NCBI RefSeq assembly: GCF_002858765.1
Contig: NZ_PJRP01000013.1
Coordinates: forward strand, 124,001-188,000
DNA: 64,000 bases
Direction: 5' to 3'
From: Cupriavidus pauculus
Lineage (GTDB): Bacteria > Pseudomonadota > Gammaproteobacteria > Burkholderiales > Burkholderiaceae
Below are positions 26,410 to 34,552 of the stretch, one piece after another (the first letter of the stretch is position 1; each line of letters opens with the position of its first letter). The position numbers and the translations under genes are program-made. Below the pieces are notes generated by a model. That model made no database searches, was not told the DNA's origin, and saw nothing but the letters and a program-made list of their open reading frames with translations.

Positions 26410-28682
26410 TGGACCCCGTCGACGACATCCCGAACCTGGCCAATCCCGGCCGGCGTGCGTTCATGGTGTCCGGCTCGCTGCTGGTGGGCTTTACGCTGCT
26501 GCCGGGCAGGCAGGCGCTGGCGCAGATGGTGCTGGCCGACGAAGGCGCCGCCATTCACGTGGCCAAGGGGCTCGACAAGCTGCCCGGCAGCCTGAAGACC
26601 AACCCGTATCTGGACGCCTGGATCCGCGTGGCACCCGACAACGGCATCACCGTGCATACGGGCAAGGTCGAACTGGGTACTGGCATCCGCACTGCGCTGC
26701 TGCAGGTGGCGGCCGAGGAGTTGCAGATCGATCCACGTCGCATCACGTTCCTGACGGCCGACACCGCGCGCCTGCCCGACGAAGGGCTGACCGCCGGCAG
26801 CCATACGATGGCCGACAGCGGCAGCGCGTTGCTGAACGCCGCCGCCCAGGTGCGCGGGCTGATGACCGATGCCGCGGCACGCGTGCTGCGTGCGGACCCT
26901 GCCACGCTGACCGCACGCGACGCGCGCATTGCGGCCCGCGATGGCCGCTCGGTCACGTTTGCCGAACTGCTGCCGCACGTGAACCTGCACACGATGGCCA
27001 CGCCGACGTCGCCTCTGCGCGATCCGGCTTCGTTCACGGTAATCGGCACCGCCATGCCACGCCTGGACATCCCGGGCAAGGTAACGGGCGGGCCCAGCTA
27101 TGTGCAAGACCTGAAAATGCCGGGCATGGTGCATGCCCGCGTGGTCCTGCCGCCGGCCTACGATGCGCCGCTGCTGTCCGTGGACGAGGCCGGCGCCCGC
27201 GCCACACCCGGCTTCATCGCCATCGTGCGCGACGGCAGCATGCTGGCCGTGGTGGCGCAACGCGAATGGCAGGCCGTGCTGGCCCAGCGCGCGCTGTCGG
27301 CCGGATGCCGTTGGGGCAAGGGGCGTGCCCTGCCCCAGCCAGACCAGGTGGCGGGCCAACTGCGCCAGATCGCCACCGAGCGCATCGTGATTGCCGACGC
27401 CACGGCGCCCATGCCGCCGGCCGCGAAGGCGCTGGAGGCCACCTATACCAAGCGCTACCTGATGCATGGCTCGATCGGGCCGTCATGTGCCGTGGGGCAT
27501 ATGCAGGACGCCAGGCTGACGGTCTGGACCCATTCGCAGGGTGTCTACCCGTTGCGCGACGGATTGGCCGAGATGCTGTCGATGCCCAAGGAAAGCGTGC
27601 GCTGCGTGCATGTGGAAGGATCGGGCTGCTACGGCCACAACGGCGCCGACGACGTGGCCGCGCACGCCGCGTTGCTGGCCCGTGCCCTGCCGGGCCGCCC
27701 GGTGCGCGTGCAGTGGATGCGCGACCAGGAGCACATTTGGGACCACTTCACGCCGGCCATGGTCACGCACGTGAAGGCTTCGCTATCGGCTGACGGCACG
27801 ATCGTCGACTGGGACTACGCGCTGTGGAGCAGCTCCCATAACGAGCGCGTGGTCAACGCCGGCCGGCTGCTGCCGGCCACGCAACTGGCGCGGCCGTTCA
27901 AGGCGGCCCCGTCCACGCCGATGATGCAGCCCGAAGGCGGCGGCGACCGCAACGCGATTCCGCTTTACCGGCTGCCAGCCAGCCATATCGTCAACAACTT
28001 CTCGCCGACCATGCCGTTGCGCACGTCTGCCATGCGGTCGCTGGGCGCGCACATGAACGTGTTCACCATCGAGACGTTCATGGACGACCTGGCGCATGCG
28101 GCCGGCGCCGATCCGGTGGCGTTCCGCTTGCGCCATATGGACGATCCCCGCGCGCTCGACGTGATCCGCCTGGCGGCTCAGCAGTTTGGATGGCCGCGCC
28201 GCCAGCGCAAGCCGGGACACGGCGTGGGCTTCGCGTTCGGCAAGTACAAGAACCTGATGGCCTACGTGGCGATGGCGGTCGAGGTGGCCGTGGAACGCGA
28301 CACCGGGCAGGTACGCCTGACGCGCGCCGAAGTGGCGGTGGACTGCGGGCAGATCGTCAATCCGGACGGCGTACGCAACCAGATCGAGGGCGGCATCCTG
28401 CAATCGGCCAGCTGGACGCTCTATGAACAACTGCGCTTCGAAGCAAACGGCGTGCGCAGCTTCGACTGGGGCAGTTATCCGATCCTGCGCTTTTCCGCCG
28501 TGCCCGCGCAGGTTCGCGTGCATCTGGTGGATCGTCCCGGCGCCCCGTTCCTGGGCGTGGCCGAAGCGGCCATGGGCCCGACCGCTGGCGCCATCGGCAA
28601 CGCGCTGTTCGACGCCACCGGCCAGCGGATGCGCGACATGCCGCTGGCCGGCGAGCGGCTGCGCAACCTGATTGCGCCCTGA
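26406..28682 (+). CDS. Molybdopterin-binding large subunit, aldehyde/isoquinoline oxidoreductase
   Basis: 758 residues. A Tat-type signal (GRRAFMVSGSLLVGFTLLPG) implies export after cofactor insertion. The sequence follows IorB-type subunits: VELGTGIRTALLQVAAEEL, SHTMADSGSAL, an ATY-KRYLMHGSIGPSCA core, and the catalytic Glu in FLGVAEAAMGPTAG. The enzyme hydroxylates aldehydes or N-heteroaromatics with water as oxygen source. It overlaps the small-subunit stop (ATG 26406). No XdhC-like chaperone or MCD-cofactor gene is adjacent, so maturation factors must be elsewhere. An FAD monooxygenase with similarity to pyridine hydroxylases follows, hinting at N-heterocycle breakdown, but aldehyde oxidation is equally likely. 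Confidence 0.92.
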   Translation: MMDPVDDIPNLANPGRRAFMVSGSLLVGFTLLPGRQALAQMVLADEGAAIHVAKGLDKLPGSLKTNPYLDAWIRVAPDNGITVHTGKVELGTGIRTALLQVAAEELQIDPRRITFLTADTARLPDEGLTAGSHTMADSGSALLNAAAQVRGLMTDAAARVLRADPATLTARDARIAARDGRSVTFAELLPHVNLHTMATPTSPLRDPASFTVIGTAMPRLDIPGKVTGGPSYVQDLKMPGMVHARVVLPPAYDAPLLSVDEAGARATPGFIAIVRDGSMLAVVAQREWQAVLAQRALSAGCRWGKGRALPQPDQVAGQLRQIATERIVIADATAPMPPAAKALEATYTKRYLMHGSIGPSCAVGHMQDARLTVWTHSQGVYPLRDGLAEMLSMPKESVRCVHVEGSGCYGHNGADDVAAHAALLARALPGRPVRVQWMRDQEHIWDHFTPAMVTHVKASLSADGTIVDWDYALWSSSHNERVVNAGRLLPATQLARPFKAAPSTPMMQPEGGGDRNAIPLYRLPASHIVNNFSPTMPLRTSAMRSLGAHMNVFTIETFMDDLAHAAGADPVAFRLRHMDDPRALDVIRLAAQQFGWPRRQRKPGHGVGFAFGKYKNLMAYVAMAVEVAVERDTGQVRLTRAEVAVDCGQIVNPDGVRNQIEGGILQSASWTLYEQLRFEANGVRSFDWGSYPILRFSAVPAQVRVHLVDRPGAPFLGVAEAAMGPTAGAIGNALFDATGQRMRDMPLAGERLRNLIAP

Positions 28683-28732
28683 TCCCGGCGCCCTCTTGCT
28701 ACCCCCTTGCACCCATCCACCAGGAGTCGACC

Positions 28733-29899
28733 ATGCCCACACCAAAACGCCCCCGCGCCATCGTCATCGGCGGCTCGCTTGGCGGCCTGTTCAGCGCCAT
28801 CTGCCTGCGGGCGGCCGGCTGGGACGTTGCCATCTTCGAGCGCTCGCCCCAGGAACTGGACAGCCGTGGCGGCGGCCTGGTGCTGCAGCCCGCCGTCATC
28901 GACGCCTTTGACTTCGCCGGCGTCGACCCGGGCGCCGATTTTGGCGTGCCGTCGCACGATCGCGTGTTCGTGGACCGCAATGGTGCCGAGCGCCGCGCCT
29001 ACATGCCGCAGACCCAGATCGCCTGGAACGGCCTGTACCTGCGCATGCGGCGGGCCGTGGACTCCGCGATGTTGCATGCCGGCGAGACCTTCAGGTCGTT
29101 CGAGCAGGATGGCAGCCGGGTGATCGCGCGTTTCGCGTCTGGCCGTACCGAGGAGGGCGATCTGCTGATTGGCGCCGATGGCCCGCTGTCGGCGGTGCGC
29201 GCGCGGTTGCTGCCCGGTGCCCGGCCCACCTATGCGGGCTACGCGGCGTGGCGCGGCGTGCTGCCCGAGACGGCGCTACTGGCCGTCAGCGATCAGTTGT
29301 TGCGCGACAGCTTCGTCTTCCAGGACGGCCGGGCGCATCAGTTCCTGTCGTACCGGATTCCGGGCGAGGACGGCAGCGTGCGGCCCGGTGAACGCCGGCA
29401 GAACTGGGTCTGGTATCGTCGGATCGCGCAGGGTCCGGATCTGGATGCGCTGCTGCAGGACCGCACGGGCCAGCGCCACAACTATTCGTTGCCGCCCGGC
29501 GCGATGCGCGACACCGAGATCCGTCACCTGCAGACGGCCGCGCTGGACGTGCTGGCACCCGCGCTGGCGGCGCTGGTGACCGCCACGCCCGATCCGTTCC
29601 TGCAACTGATTCACGACTACGAGGCGCCGCGCATGGTGTTCGGCCGCGTGGTGCTGCTGGGCGACGCGGCCTTTGTGGCGCGGCCGCATACCGGCGCCGG
29701 AGCCGGCAAGGTCGCGGGCAACGCCGTGGCACTGGCGCGGGCGCTGCAGGGGCGCGCGGCTGACGATACGGACGACGCACGCGGCATCGACGCGGCGCTG
29801 GCCGCCTGGGAGCAGGAGCAGTTGCCGGCCGACCGGCGCCTGGTCCAATGGGGCATCGCGCTGGGTCAGCGCATCATGGGTACGGTGCAGCCGGCCTGA
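28733..29899 (+). CDS. FAD-dependent aromatic hydroxylase (dihydroxypyridine hydroxylase-like)
   Basis: 388 residues. The N-terminal Rossmann motif is VIGGSLGGLFSAICLRAAGWDV, the middle DG-type motif reads LLIGADGPLSAVR, and the C-terminal FAD motif is VLLGDAAFVARPHTGAGAGKV. The RPHTGAGAGKVAGNA stretch resembles 2,6-dihydroxypyridine 3-hydroxylase and related members of the PHBH fold. The enzyme would insert one oxygen into an aromatic or heteroaromatic ring using NAD(P)H. CAGGAG lies before ATG 28733. It comes 50 bp after the molybdo-dehydrogenase gene, so one hydroxylated ring could pass between the two steps. It converges with the next response regulator. Confidence 0.87.
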   Translation: MPTPKRPRAIVIGGSLGGLFSAICLRAAGWDVAIFERSPQELDSRGGGLVLQPAVIDAFDFAGVDPGADFGVPSHDRVFVDRNGAERRAYMPQTQIAWNGLYLRMRRAVDSAMLHAGETFRSFEQDGSRVIARFASGRTEEGDLLIGADGPLSAVRARLLPGARPTYAGYAAWRGVLPETALLAVSDQLLRDSFVFQDGRAHQFLSYRIPGEDGSVRPGERRQNWVWYRRIAQGPDLDALLQDRTGQRHNYSLPPGAMRDTEIRHLQTAALDVLAPALAALVTATPDPFLQLIHDYEAPRMVFGRVVLLGDAAFVARPHTGAGAGKVAGNAVALARALQGRAADDTDDARGIDAALAAWEQEQLPADRRLVQWGIALGQRIMGTVQPA

Positions 29900-29930
29900 G
29901 CGGCGGCGGGCGGGCGGGGATGGCTTGCCG

Positions 29931-30623
29931 TCAGTCGGCCTCGGTGTCCGGGTCGCCGTCGCCGCCCGAGCCTGTGCCGGGCGTCACCATGCCCAGTGCC
30001 TGCGCCATGAGGATCAGCTCGGCAAAGGTTCGCGCCTGCATCTTGCGCATGGCCTGCCCGCGATAGATCTTGACGGTGGCCTGGCTGATGCCAAGCTGAT
30101 CGGCCACTTCCTTGTTCATCAGGCCGTGGACCAGCAGCTTCATGACTTCGCGCTCGCGGCCGGTCAGGGCATCAAGGCGCTCGCGCAGCTGCTGGGTCTG
30201 CGAACTGGCCTGGCGGCGGTCACGGTCGCGCTGCAATGCCTCGTTCACGGCATCGAGCAGATCCTGTTCGCGGAATGGCTTGGCGATGAAATTGACGGCG
30301 CCGGCCTTCATGGCGGCCACGGTCATCGGGACATCGCCATAGCCGGAGATGAACACGATCGAGGCGCTCTTGCCGGCGCGGTTGAGGTGGCTCTGCAGGT
30401 CCAGCCCGCTGGCGCCGCGCAGGCGCACGTCGAGCACGATGCAGATGGGCTGGTCCGGGAAATCGTGGGCCAGCAGTTCCTCGCCGGAGGTAAAGGATTC
30501 GCTGGCGAGCCCGACCGAGCGGAACAGTCCCGACAGGGCGCGCCGGACATCGTGGTCGTCATCGACAACCAGTACGACACCGTCGTCGGTCGATTCCCGC
30601 AACAAGGCGGCACTGCTGTTCAT
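29931..30623 (-). CDS. FixJ-type response regulator (paralogue of 7686-8345)
   Basis: 230 residues from ATG 30623; the open frame extends 67 codons upstream through AT-richer DNA with no family similarity. The receiver has VDDD at 21-23, phospho-acceptor Asp65 in IVLDVRLRG, FISGYGD and AKPFREQD. The LuxR-type output domain is LTGREREVM ... NKEVADQLGISQATVKIYRGQ. Many blocks are shared with the regulator at 7686 (DVRLRG, AAMKAGA, QAMRKM, RTFA-L-LMAQ), so they are recent relatives. It is divergent from the symporter/hydrolase genes at 31.5 kb and convergent with the monooxygenase. Which kinase partners it is not visible. Confidence 0.92.
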   Translation of the reverse strand: MNSSAALLRESTDDGVVLVVDDDHDVRRALSGLFRSVGLASESFTSGEELLAHDFPDQPICIVLDVRLRGASGLDLQSHLNRAGKSASIVFISGYGDVPMTVAAMKAGAVNFIAKPFREQDLLDAVNEALQRDRDRRQASSQTQQLRERLDALTGREREVMKLLVHGLMNKEVADQLGISQATVKIYRGQAMRKMQARTFAELILMAQALGMVTPGTGSGGDGDPDTEAD

Positions 30624-30832
30624 CGTGGTTCTCACTGTGCATACATGGACGTTCTGCCCGGGGCTTGCGGGGGCGACCCCAGGGCGCTGCGCCTGACGCA
30701 GTCGGACGGACCGTGCTTCAGCCAAATGACTGAAAATGCACATAAATACGATGAAATTACCGGAAAACGGCGTGAAATCGACATCGGCCCGCCCAATGCG
30801 AAGCGGGATTATCGACGCTTTCAATGAAATTG

Positions 30833-30842
30833 CAAACGTTTG
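30833..30842. repeat. Palindrome CAAACGTTTG
   Basis: A perfect 10-bp palindrome inside TGCAAACGTTTGTG, about 210 bp upstream of the response-regulator start and just beyond the stop of the 79-residue ORF. Possible regulator site. Confidence 0.35.
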
Positions 30843-30890
30843 TGTGGCGTTGGCGCCGCGATGGGCGCCGACGGCGCCCCGAATCGGCCG

Positions 30891-31130
30891 CTACACGGCC
30901 TCCAGTGCTCGACTCAGCGTGTAGGCCGCGCGCACGGCCACGTCGAACGACCGGTCGCAGGCCAGTTCGCGCCCGGCGATGGTAATGCGCCACCAGTCCC
31001 GGTTCCGTTCGCAGGACAGCCGGTGCTCTTCCATCTGATCGGAAAACCAGCGCCACAACCGGGCATCCTGGCTCAGCGCGGAAGCTGCCGCGCGCAGCCG
31101 GACCAGTTCGAGCCCATTTGCTTGATCCAT
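30891..31130 (-). CDS. Hypothetical protein (79 aa)
   Basis: The frame is open further upstream, but ATG 31130 has GGAGAG about 8 nt before it and opens a protein with a coherent composition: MDQANGLELVRLRAAASALS, a Trp-rich middle (LWRWFSDQMEEH, RDWWRITI), and a helical C terminus ending LSRALEAV. There is no signal or membrane segment. I do not recognise a family. It lies between a response regulator and a divergent symporter operon. Confidence 0.6.
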   Translation of the reverse strand: MDQANGLELVRLRAAASALSQDARLWRWFSDQMEEHRLSCERNRDWWRITIAGRELACDRSFDVAVRAAYTLSRALEAV

Positions 31131-31474
31131 GATTTCTCTCCCCAGGGCCAACGCCCCGCGTGCCCCGTGAGCACATGGTAGGCATGGGCGGCCCCTGTGT
31201 GCATTGCCCGTTGGTCCAACGGCCGTAGCGCATGGGCATGCCAGGGTCATACCAAAGACGTACCGGCGGCGACACCCCCGCGCGGCGGGCCGGCGGCCGA
31301 TTTGTATCCGCATATCCAGCCGCCCGGGTCTGAATACACTGCGATACAAAACCGGGGCAGACCGACACATGCGGCTTGCGGCGCCTCCCTAGACTCGTGC
31401 CAATCCTTCGGCACCGGCCCGTCCCTTCAAGAACGACGTCCCGTGCCCGAAGCGCAAATCTCAGGGAGCAAGGC

Positions 31475-31675
31475 ATGGAGACAGGACATTCAAGGGGCGG
31501 CCACAACTGGGTGTGGCTGCTGTTGCTGGCGCCGTATATCGCGCTGCTGTGGGTACCGTTCTATAACGATGCGCAGCCGGCGGTGCTGGGCTTTCCGTTC
31601 TTCTACTGGTACCAGTTCATCTGGGTGCCCGTGACGTCCCTGCTGCTGTACGTGGTCTACCGGAGCCTGAAATGA
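31475..31675 (+). CDS. DUF3311 small membrane subunit
   Basis: 66 residues with two membrane helices (WVWLLLLAPYIALLWVPF and WYQFIWVPVTSLLLYVVY). This is the typical small partner encoded just before sodium:solute symporters. ATG 31475 has GGGAG about 8 nt upstream; an in-frame start 33 codons earlier is Arg-rich and unlikely. The stop overlaps the symporter start (ATGA at 31672), so the two are translationally coupled and probably form one transporter complex. Confidence 0.85.
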   Translation: METGHSRGGHNWVWLLLLAPYIALLWVPFYNDAQPAVLGFPFFYWYQFIWVPVTSLLLYVVYRSLK

Positions 31676-33165
31676 CTGCGGCGCCGACCATCAACGGCGT
31701 GGCGATGGCCGTCTTCATTGCCTTCTTTGCCCTGGTTACCGTCATGGGCTTCATTGCCGCGCGCTGGAAGCGCGGCGACCTGAACCAGCTGCACGAGTGG
31801 GGACTGGGCGGCCGGCAGTTCGGCACCGTGATCTCGTGGTTCCTGGTCGGCGGTGACTTCTACACGGCGTACACGGTCATCGCGGTGCCGGCCCTGGTGT
31901 ATTCGGTGGGCGCGTACGGCTTCTTTGCGATGCCCTACACGATCATCGTCTATCCGTTCGTGTTCGCGGTGATGCCCCGCCTGTGGGAGGTCTGCCACCG
32001 CAAGCAGCACATCACGGCCGCCGACTATGTGCAGGGCGAGTTCGGTGGCAAGTGGCTGCCGGCCGCCATCGCCATCACCGGCATCGTTGCCACGCTGCCG
32101 TACATCGCACTGCAACTGGTGGGCATGCAGGTGGTGATCAAGAGCCTGGGCGTCAGCGGCGAGCTGCCGCTGATCGTGGCGTTCGGCGTGCTGGCCGTCT
32201 ACACGTACTCCAGCGGTCTGCGCGCACCGGCCATGATCGCCTTCGTCAAGGACATCATGATCTACATCGTGGTGATCGTGGCCGTGGTGGTCATCCCGGG
32301 CAAACTCGGCGGCTATAGCGCCGTGTTCCATGCCTCGGAGACGTTCTTCGCGGCCAAGGGCGGCACGACGGGGCTGACCCTGCATCCGTCGCAATTCACC
32401 GCCTATGCCACGCTGGCACTGGGTTCGGCGCTGGCAGCGTTCATGTATCCCCACACGATGACCGGCGTGCTGGCGTCGGGGTCGGCCAACACCGTGCGCA
32501 AGAACGCCATCGCGCTGCCGGCCTACACGCTGCTGCTGGGGCTGATCGCACTGCTGGGCTACATGGCGATTGCCGCCGGCGTGCATGTGTCGTCGGCTTC
32601 CGATGTGGTGCCCGCGCTGTTTCTGAAGCTGTTCCCGTCGTGGTTCGTCGGCTTCGCGGCCGCCGCCATCGCCATCAGCGCGCTGGTGCCCGCCGCGATC
32701 ATGTCGATCGGCGCCGCCAACCTGTTCACCCGCAACCTGTACCGGCCGCTGATCCGCCCCGGCGTGACGCCCGAGCAGGAAGCGAAGAGCGCCAAGCTGT
32801 TCTCGCTGTTCGTGAAGTTCGGCGCACTGCTGTTCATCATCGTGCTGCCCACGCAATACGCGATCGACCTGCAGCTGCTGGGCGGCGTCTGGATCCTGCA
32901 GATCTTTCCGGCCGTGGTCTTCACGCTGTACACGAAGCGCCTGACCGCCAGCGGGCTGTTTGCCGGCTGGCTGGTGGGTATCGTCAGCGGCACCGGCCTG
33001 GCCATCGTGATGGGACTGAAGCCCGTCTATACCGTGCAATTTGGCAATGGATCGTTCCCGGTCTATATCGGTGTCATCGCGCTGGCGCTAAACACCATCG
33101 TATCGGTGCTGGCATCGGCTGTGACCCAGCGGCAACCCGTTCCAGGCGGCGCTTCAGCCCGATAG
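31672..33165 (+). CDS. Sodium:solute symporter (monocarboxylate/organic-acid type)
   Basis: 497 residues with about 13 hydrophobic segments. SSS signatures include the first-helix GFIAARWKRGDLNQLHEWGLGGRQFG region and a conserved core VYTYSSGLRAPAMIAFVKDI. It resembles MctP/ActP-like permeases that take up monocarboxylates or amino acids with Na+ or H+. It is coupled to DUF3311 and followed 60 bp later by an exported alpha/beta hydrolase and then a porin. The group could therefore import the acid released by the hydrolase. The divergent regulator at 29931 may control it. Confidence 0.9.
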   Translation: MTAAPTINGVAMAVFIAFFALVTVMGFIAARWKRGDLNQLHEWGLGGRQFGTVISWFLVGGDFYTAYTVIAVPALVYSVGAYGFFAMPYTIIVYPFVFAVMPRLWEVCHRKQHITAADYVQGEFGGKWLPAAIAITGIVATLPYIALQLVGMQVVIKSLGVSGELPLIVAFGVLAVYTYSSGLRAPAMIAFVKDIMIYIVVIVAVVVIPGKLGGYSAVFHASETFFAAKGGTTGLTLHPSQFTAYATLALGSALAAFMYPHTMTGVLASGSANTVRKNAIALPAYTLLLGLIALLGYMAIAAGVHVSSASDVVPALFLKLFPSWFVGFAAAAIAISALVPAAIMSIGAANLFTRNLYRPLIRPGVTPEQEAKSAKLFSLFVKFGALLFIIVLPTQYAIDLQLLGGVWILQIFPAVVFTLYTKRLTASGLFAGWLVGIVSGTGLAIVMGLKPVYTVQFGNGSFPVYIGVIALALNTIVSVLASAVTQRQPVPGGASAR

Positions 33166-33226
33166 AAGCGAAACCTCAAGCCACCCTCGAAGTAAAACGC
33201 TAGCGTCAGACGCAATAGGAGAAAAC

Positions 33227-34279
33227 ATGAGCAAGAACATCGATTTGCCGCGCCGTAACTTTCTTGGCACCGCCAGCCTGGCGCTGGCTGCCGCCCAGCT
33301 TGGCGTGATCGGCGCCGCGCACGCGCAGTCGGGCGTGTCGAAGGCCGCGCCGCTGGCGCCGGTCACGCCCGGCACGCATACGTCGTTCGCCACGATCAAG
33401 CAGGTCAACGCCGGCGTGCTCAACGTCGGCTACGCCGAACTGGGCCCGGCCGACGGCCCGGTGGCCCTGCTGCTGCACGGCTGGCCGTACGACATCCACG
33501 CCTTTGTCGACGTGGCGCCGCTGCTGGCGCAGCGCGGCTATCGCGTGATCATCCCGCACCTGCGCGGCTACGGCACGACGACATTCCTGTCGCCGGAGAC
33601 CAAGCGCAATGGCCAGCCGTCCGCCATCGCGGTCGACATGATCGCCCTGATGGACGCACTCAAGATTCGCAACGCGGTGGTGGCCGGCTTCGACTGGGGT
33701 GCCCGCACCGCCGACATCATGGCCGTCCTGTGGCCCGACCGTTGCCGTGGCCTGGTCTCGGTCAGCGGCTACCTGATCGGCAGCCAGGCCGCCGGCAAGC
33801 TGCCCCTGCCGCCGGAGGCCGAGCTGCAATGGTGGTATCAGTTCTACTTCGCCACGGACCGTGGCGCGGCCGGCTACCAGAAGTACACGCACGACTTTGC
33901 CAAGCTGATCTGGAAGCTCGCGTCGCCGCAGTGGAAGTTCGATGACGCCACGTTCGCACGCAGCGCCGTGTCGCTGGACAACGTCGACCAGGTGGCGATC
34001 ACGATCCACAACTACCGCTGGCGCATGGGCCTGGTGGAAGGCGAGTCGAAGTTCGACGACATCGAGAAGAAGCTTGCCACGGCGCCCACCATCAGCGTGC
34101 CCACCATCACGATGGAAGGCGACGCCAACGGTGCGCCGCACCCGGCGCCCAGCGCCTACAAGAGCAAGTTCACGGGCCGCTACGAGCACCGCGACATCAC
34201 GGGCGGCATCGGCCACAACCTGCCGCAGGAAGCGCCTACCGCGTTTGCGCAGGCCGTGCTCGACGTCGACCGCAAGTAA
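33227..34279 (+). CDS. Exported alpha/beta hydrolase with Asp nucleophile (epoxide hydrolase/dehalogenase type)
   Basis: 350 residues. The signal begins LPRRNFLGTASLALAAAQL (Tat-like) and ends near AHAQ. The oxyanion motif is LLHGWPYD. The nucleophile elbow is AGFDWGAR, where Asp replaces Ser as in epoxide hydrolases and haloalkane or haloacetate dehalogenases. The catalytic His lies in GGIGHNLPQEAP. AGGAG precedes ATG 33227. The protein probably cleaves an ester-like, epoxide or halogenated substrate in the periplasm. It follows the symporter in the same direction and precedes a porin. Confidence 0.88.
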   Translation: MSKNIDLPRRNFLGTASLALAAAQLGVIGAAHAQSGVSKAAPLAPVTPGTHTSFATIKQVNAGVLNVGYAELGPADGPVALLLHGWPYDIHAFVDVAPLLAQRGYRVIIPHLRGYGTTTFLSPETKRNGQPSAIAVDMIALMDALKIRNAVVAGFDWGARTADIMAVLWPDRCRGLVSVSGYLIGSQAAGKLPLPPEAELQWWYQFYFATDRGAAGYQKYTHDFAKLIWKLASPQWKFDDATFARSAVSLDNVDQVAITIHNYRWRMGLVEGESKFDDIEKKLATAPTISVPTITMEGDANGAPHPAPSAYKSKFTGRYEHRDITGGIGHNLPQEAPTAFAQAVLDVDRK

Positions 34280-34289
34280 CGAGGCCATC

Positions 34290-34433
34290 ATGCTGCATCG
34301 ACTGCTGATACTGGCCACCATGACGCTGTCGGCGCTGGCCTGCGAACTGGGCGGCGGCGGCGACCGCTGCGCCTGGAAGGGCATGCCCGGCCAGTATCGG
34401 GTGGATGCGCCAGGCCGCCGGCGCAAGGTCTAG
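34290..34433 (+). CDS. Small secreted peptide candidate (47 aa)
   Basis: ATG 34290 follows the hydrolase stop by 10 bp. The peptide has an N-terminal hydrophobic signal-like stretch (LLILATMTLSALA), then CELGGGGDRCAWKGMPG and a basic end. Two cysteines flank a Gly-rich turn. The LAC context is not a good lipobox. A strong hairpin follows the stop. I do not recognise a family. Coding is plausible from spacing and composition only. Confidence 0.45.
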   Translation: MLHRLLILATMTLSALACELGGGGDRCAWKGMPGQYRVDAPGRRRKV

Positions 34434-34445
34434 CGCGGCAGGCAC

Positions 34446-34473
34446 CATCGCGGCGGAGCCTTTCGCCGCGATG
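34446..34473 (+). terminator. Strong hairpin after the symporter-hydrolase unit
   Basis: A perfect 10-bp stem (CATCGCGGCG / CGCCGCGATG) with an 8-nt loop lies just after the 47-residue ORF. No T tract follows, so it may be a factor-dependent terminator or an mRNA-stabilising structure before the porin gene. Confidence 0.5.
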
Positions 34474-34552
34474 GCTGCCGGGCGACTGCGCCCTTCACAC
34501 CAAGCCACACAGTTTTCACAGATTCCCCAGCGGTATCCGGAAGTCCAATCCC

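Noticed and set aside
31657..33039. 460-codon minus-strand open frame
   Set aside because: Antisense shadow of the sodium:solute symporter; composition is repetitive His/Asp/Gln with no domain.
34290..34433. Lipoprotein reading of the 47-residue peptide
   Set aside because: The Cys after the hydrophobic stretch lacks the Leu at -3 expected in a lipobox, so lipidation is not claimed.
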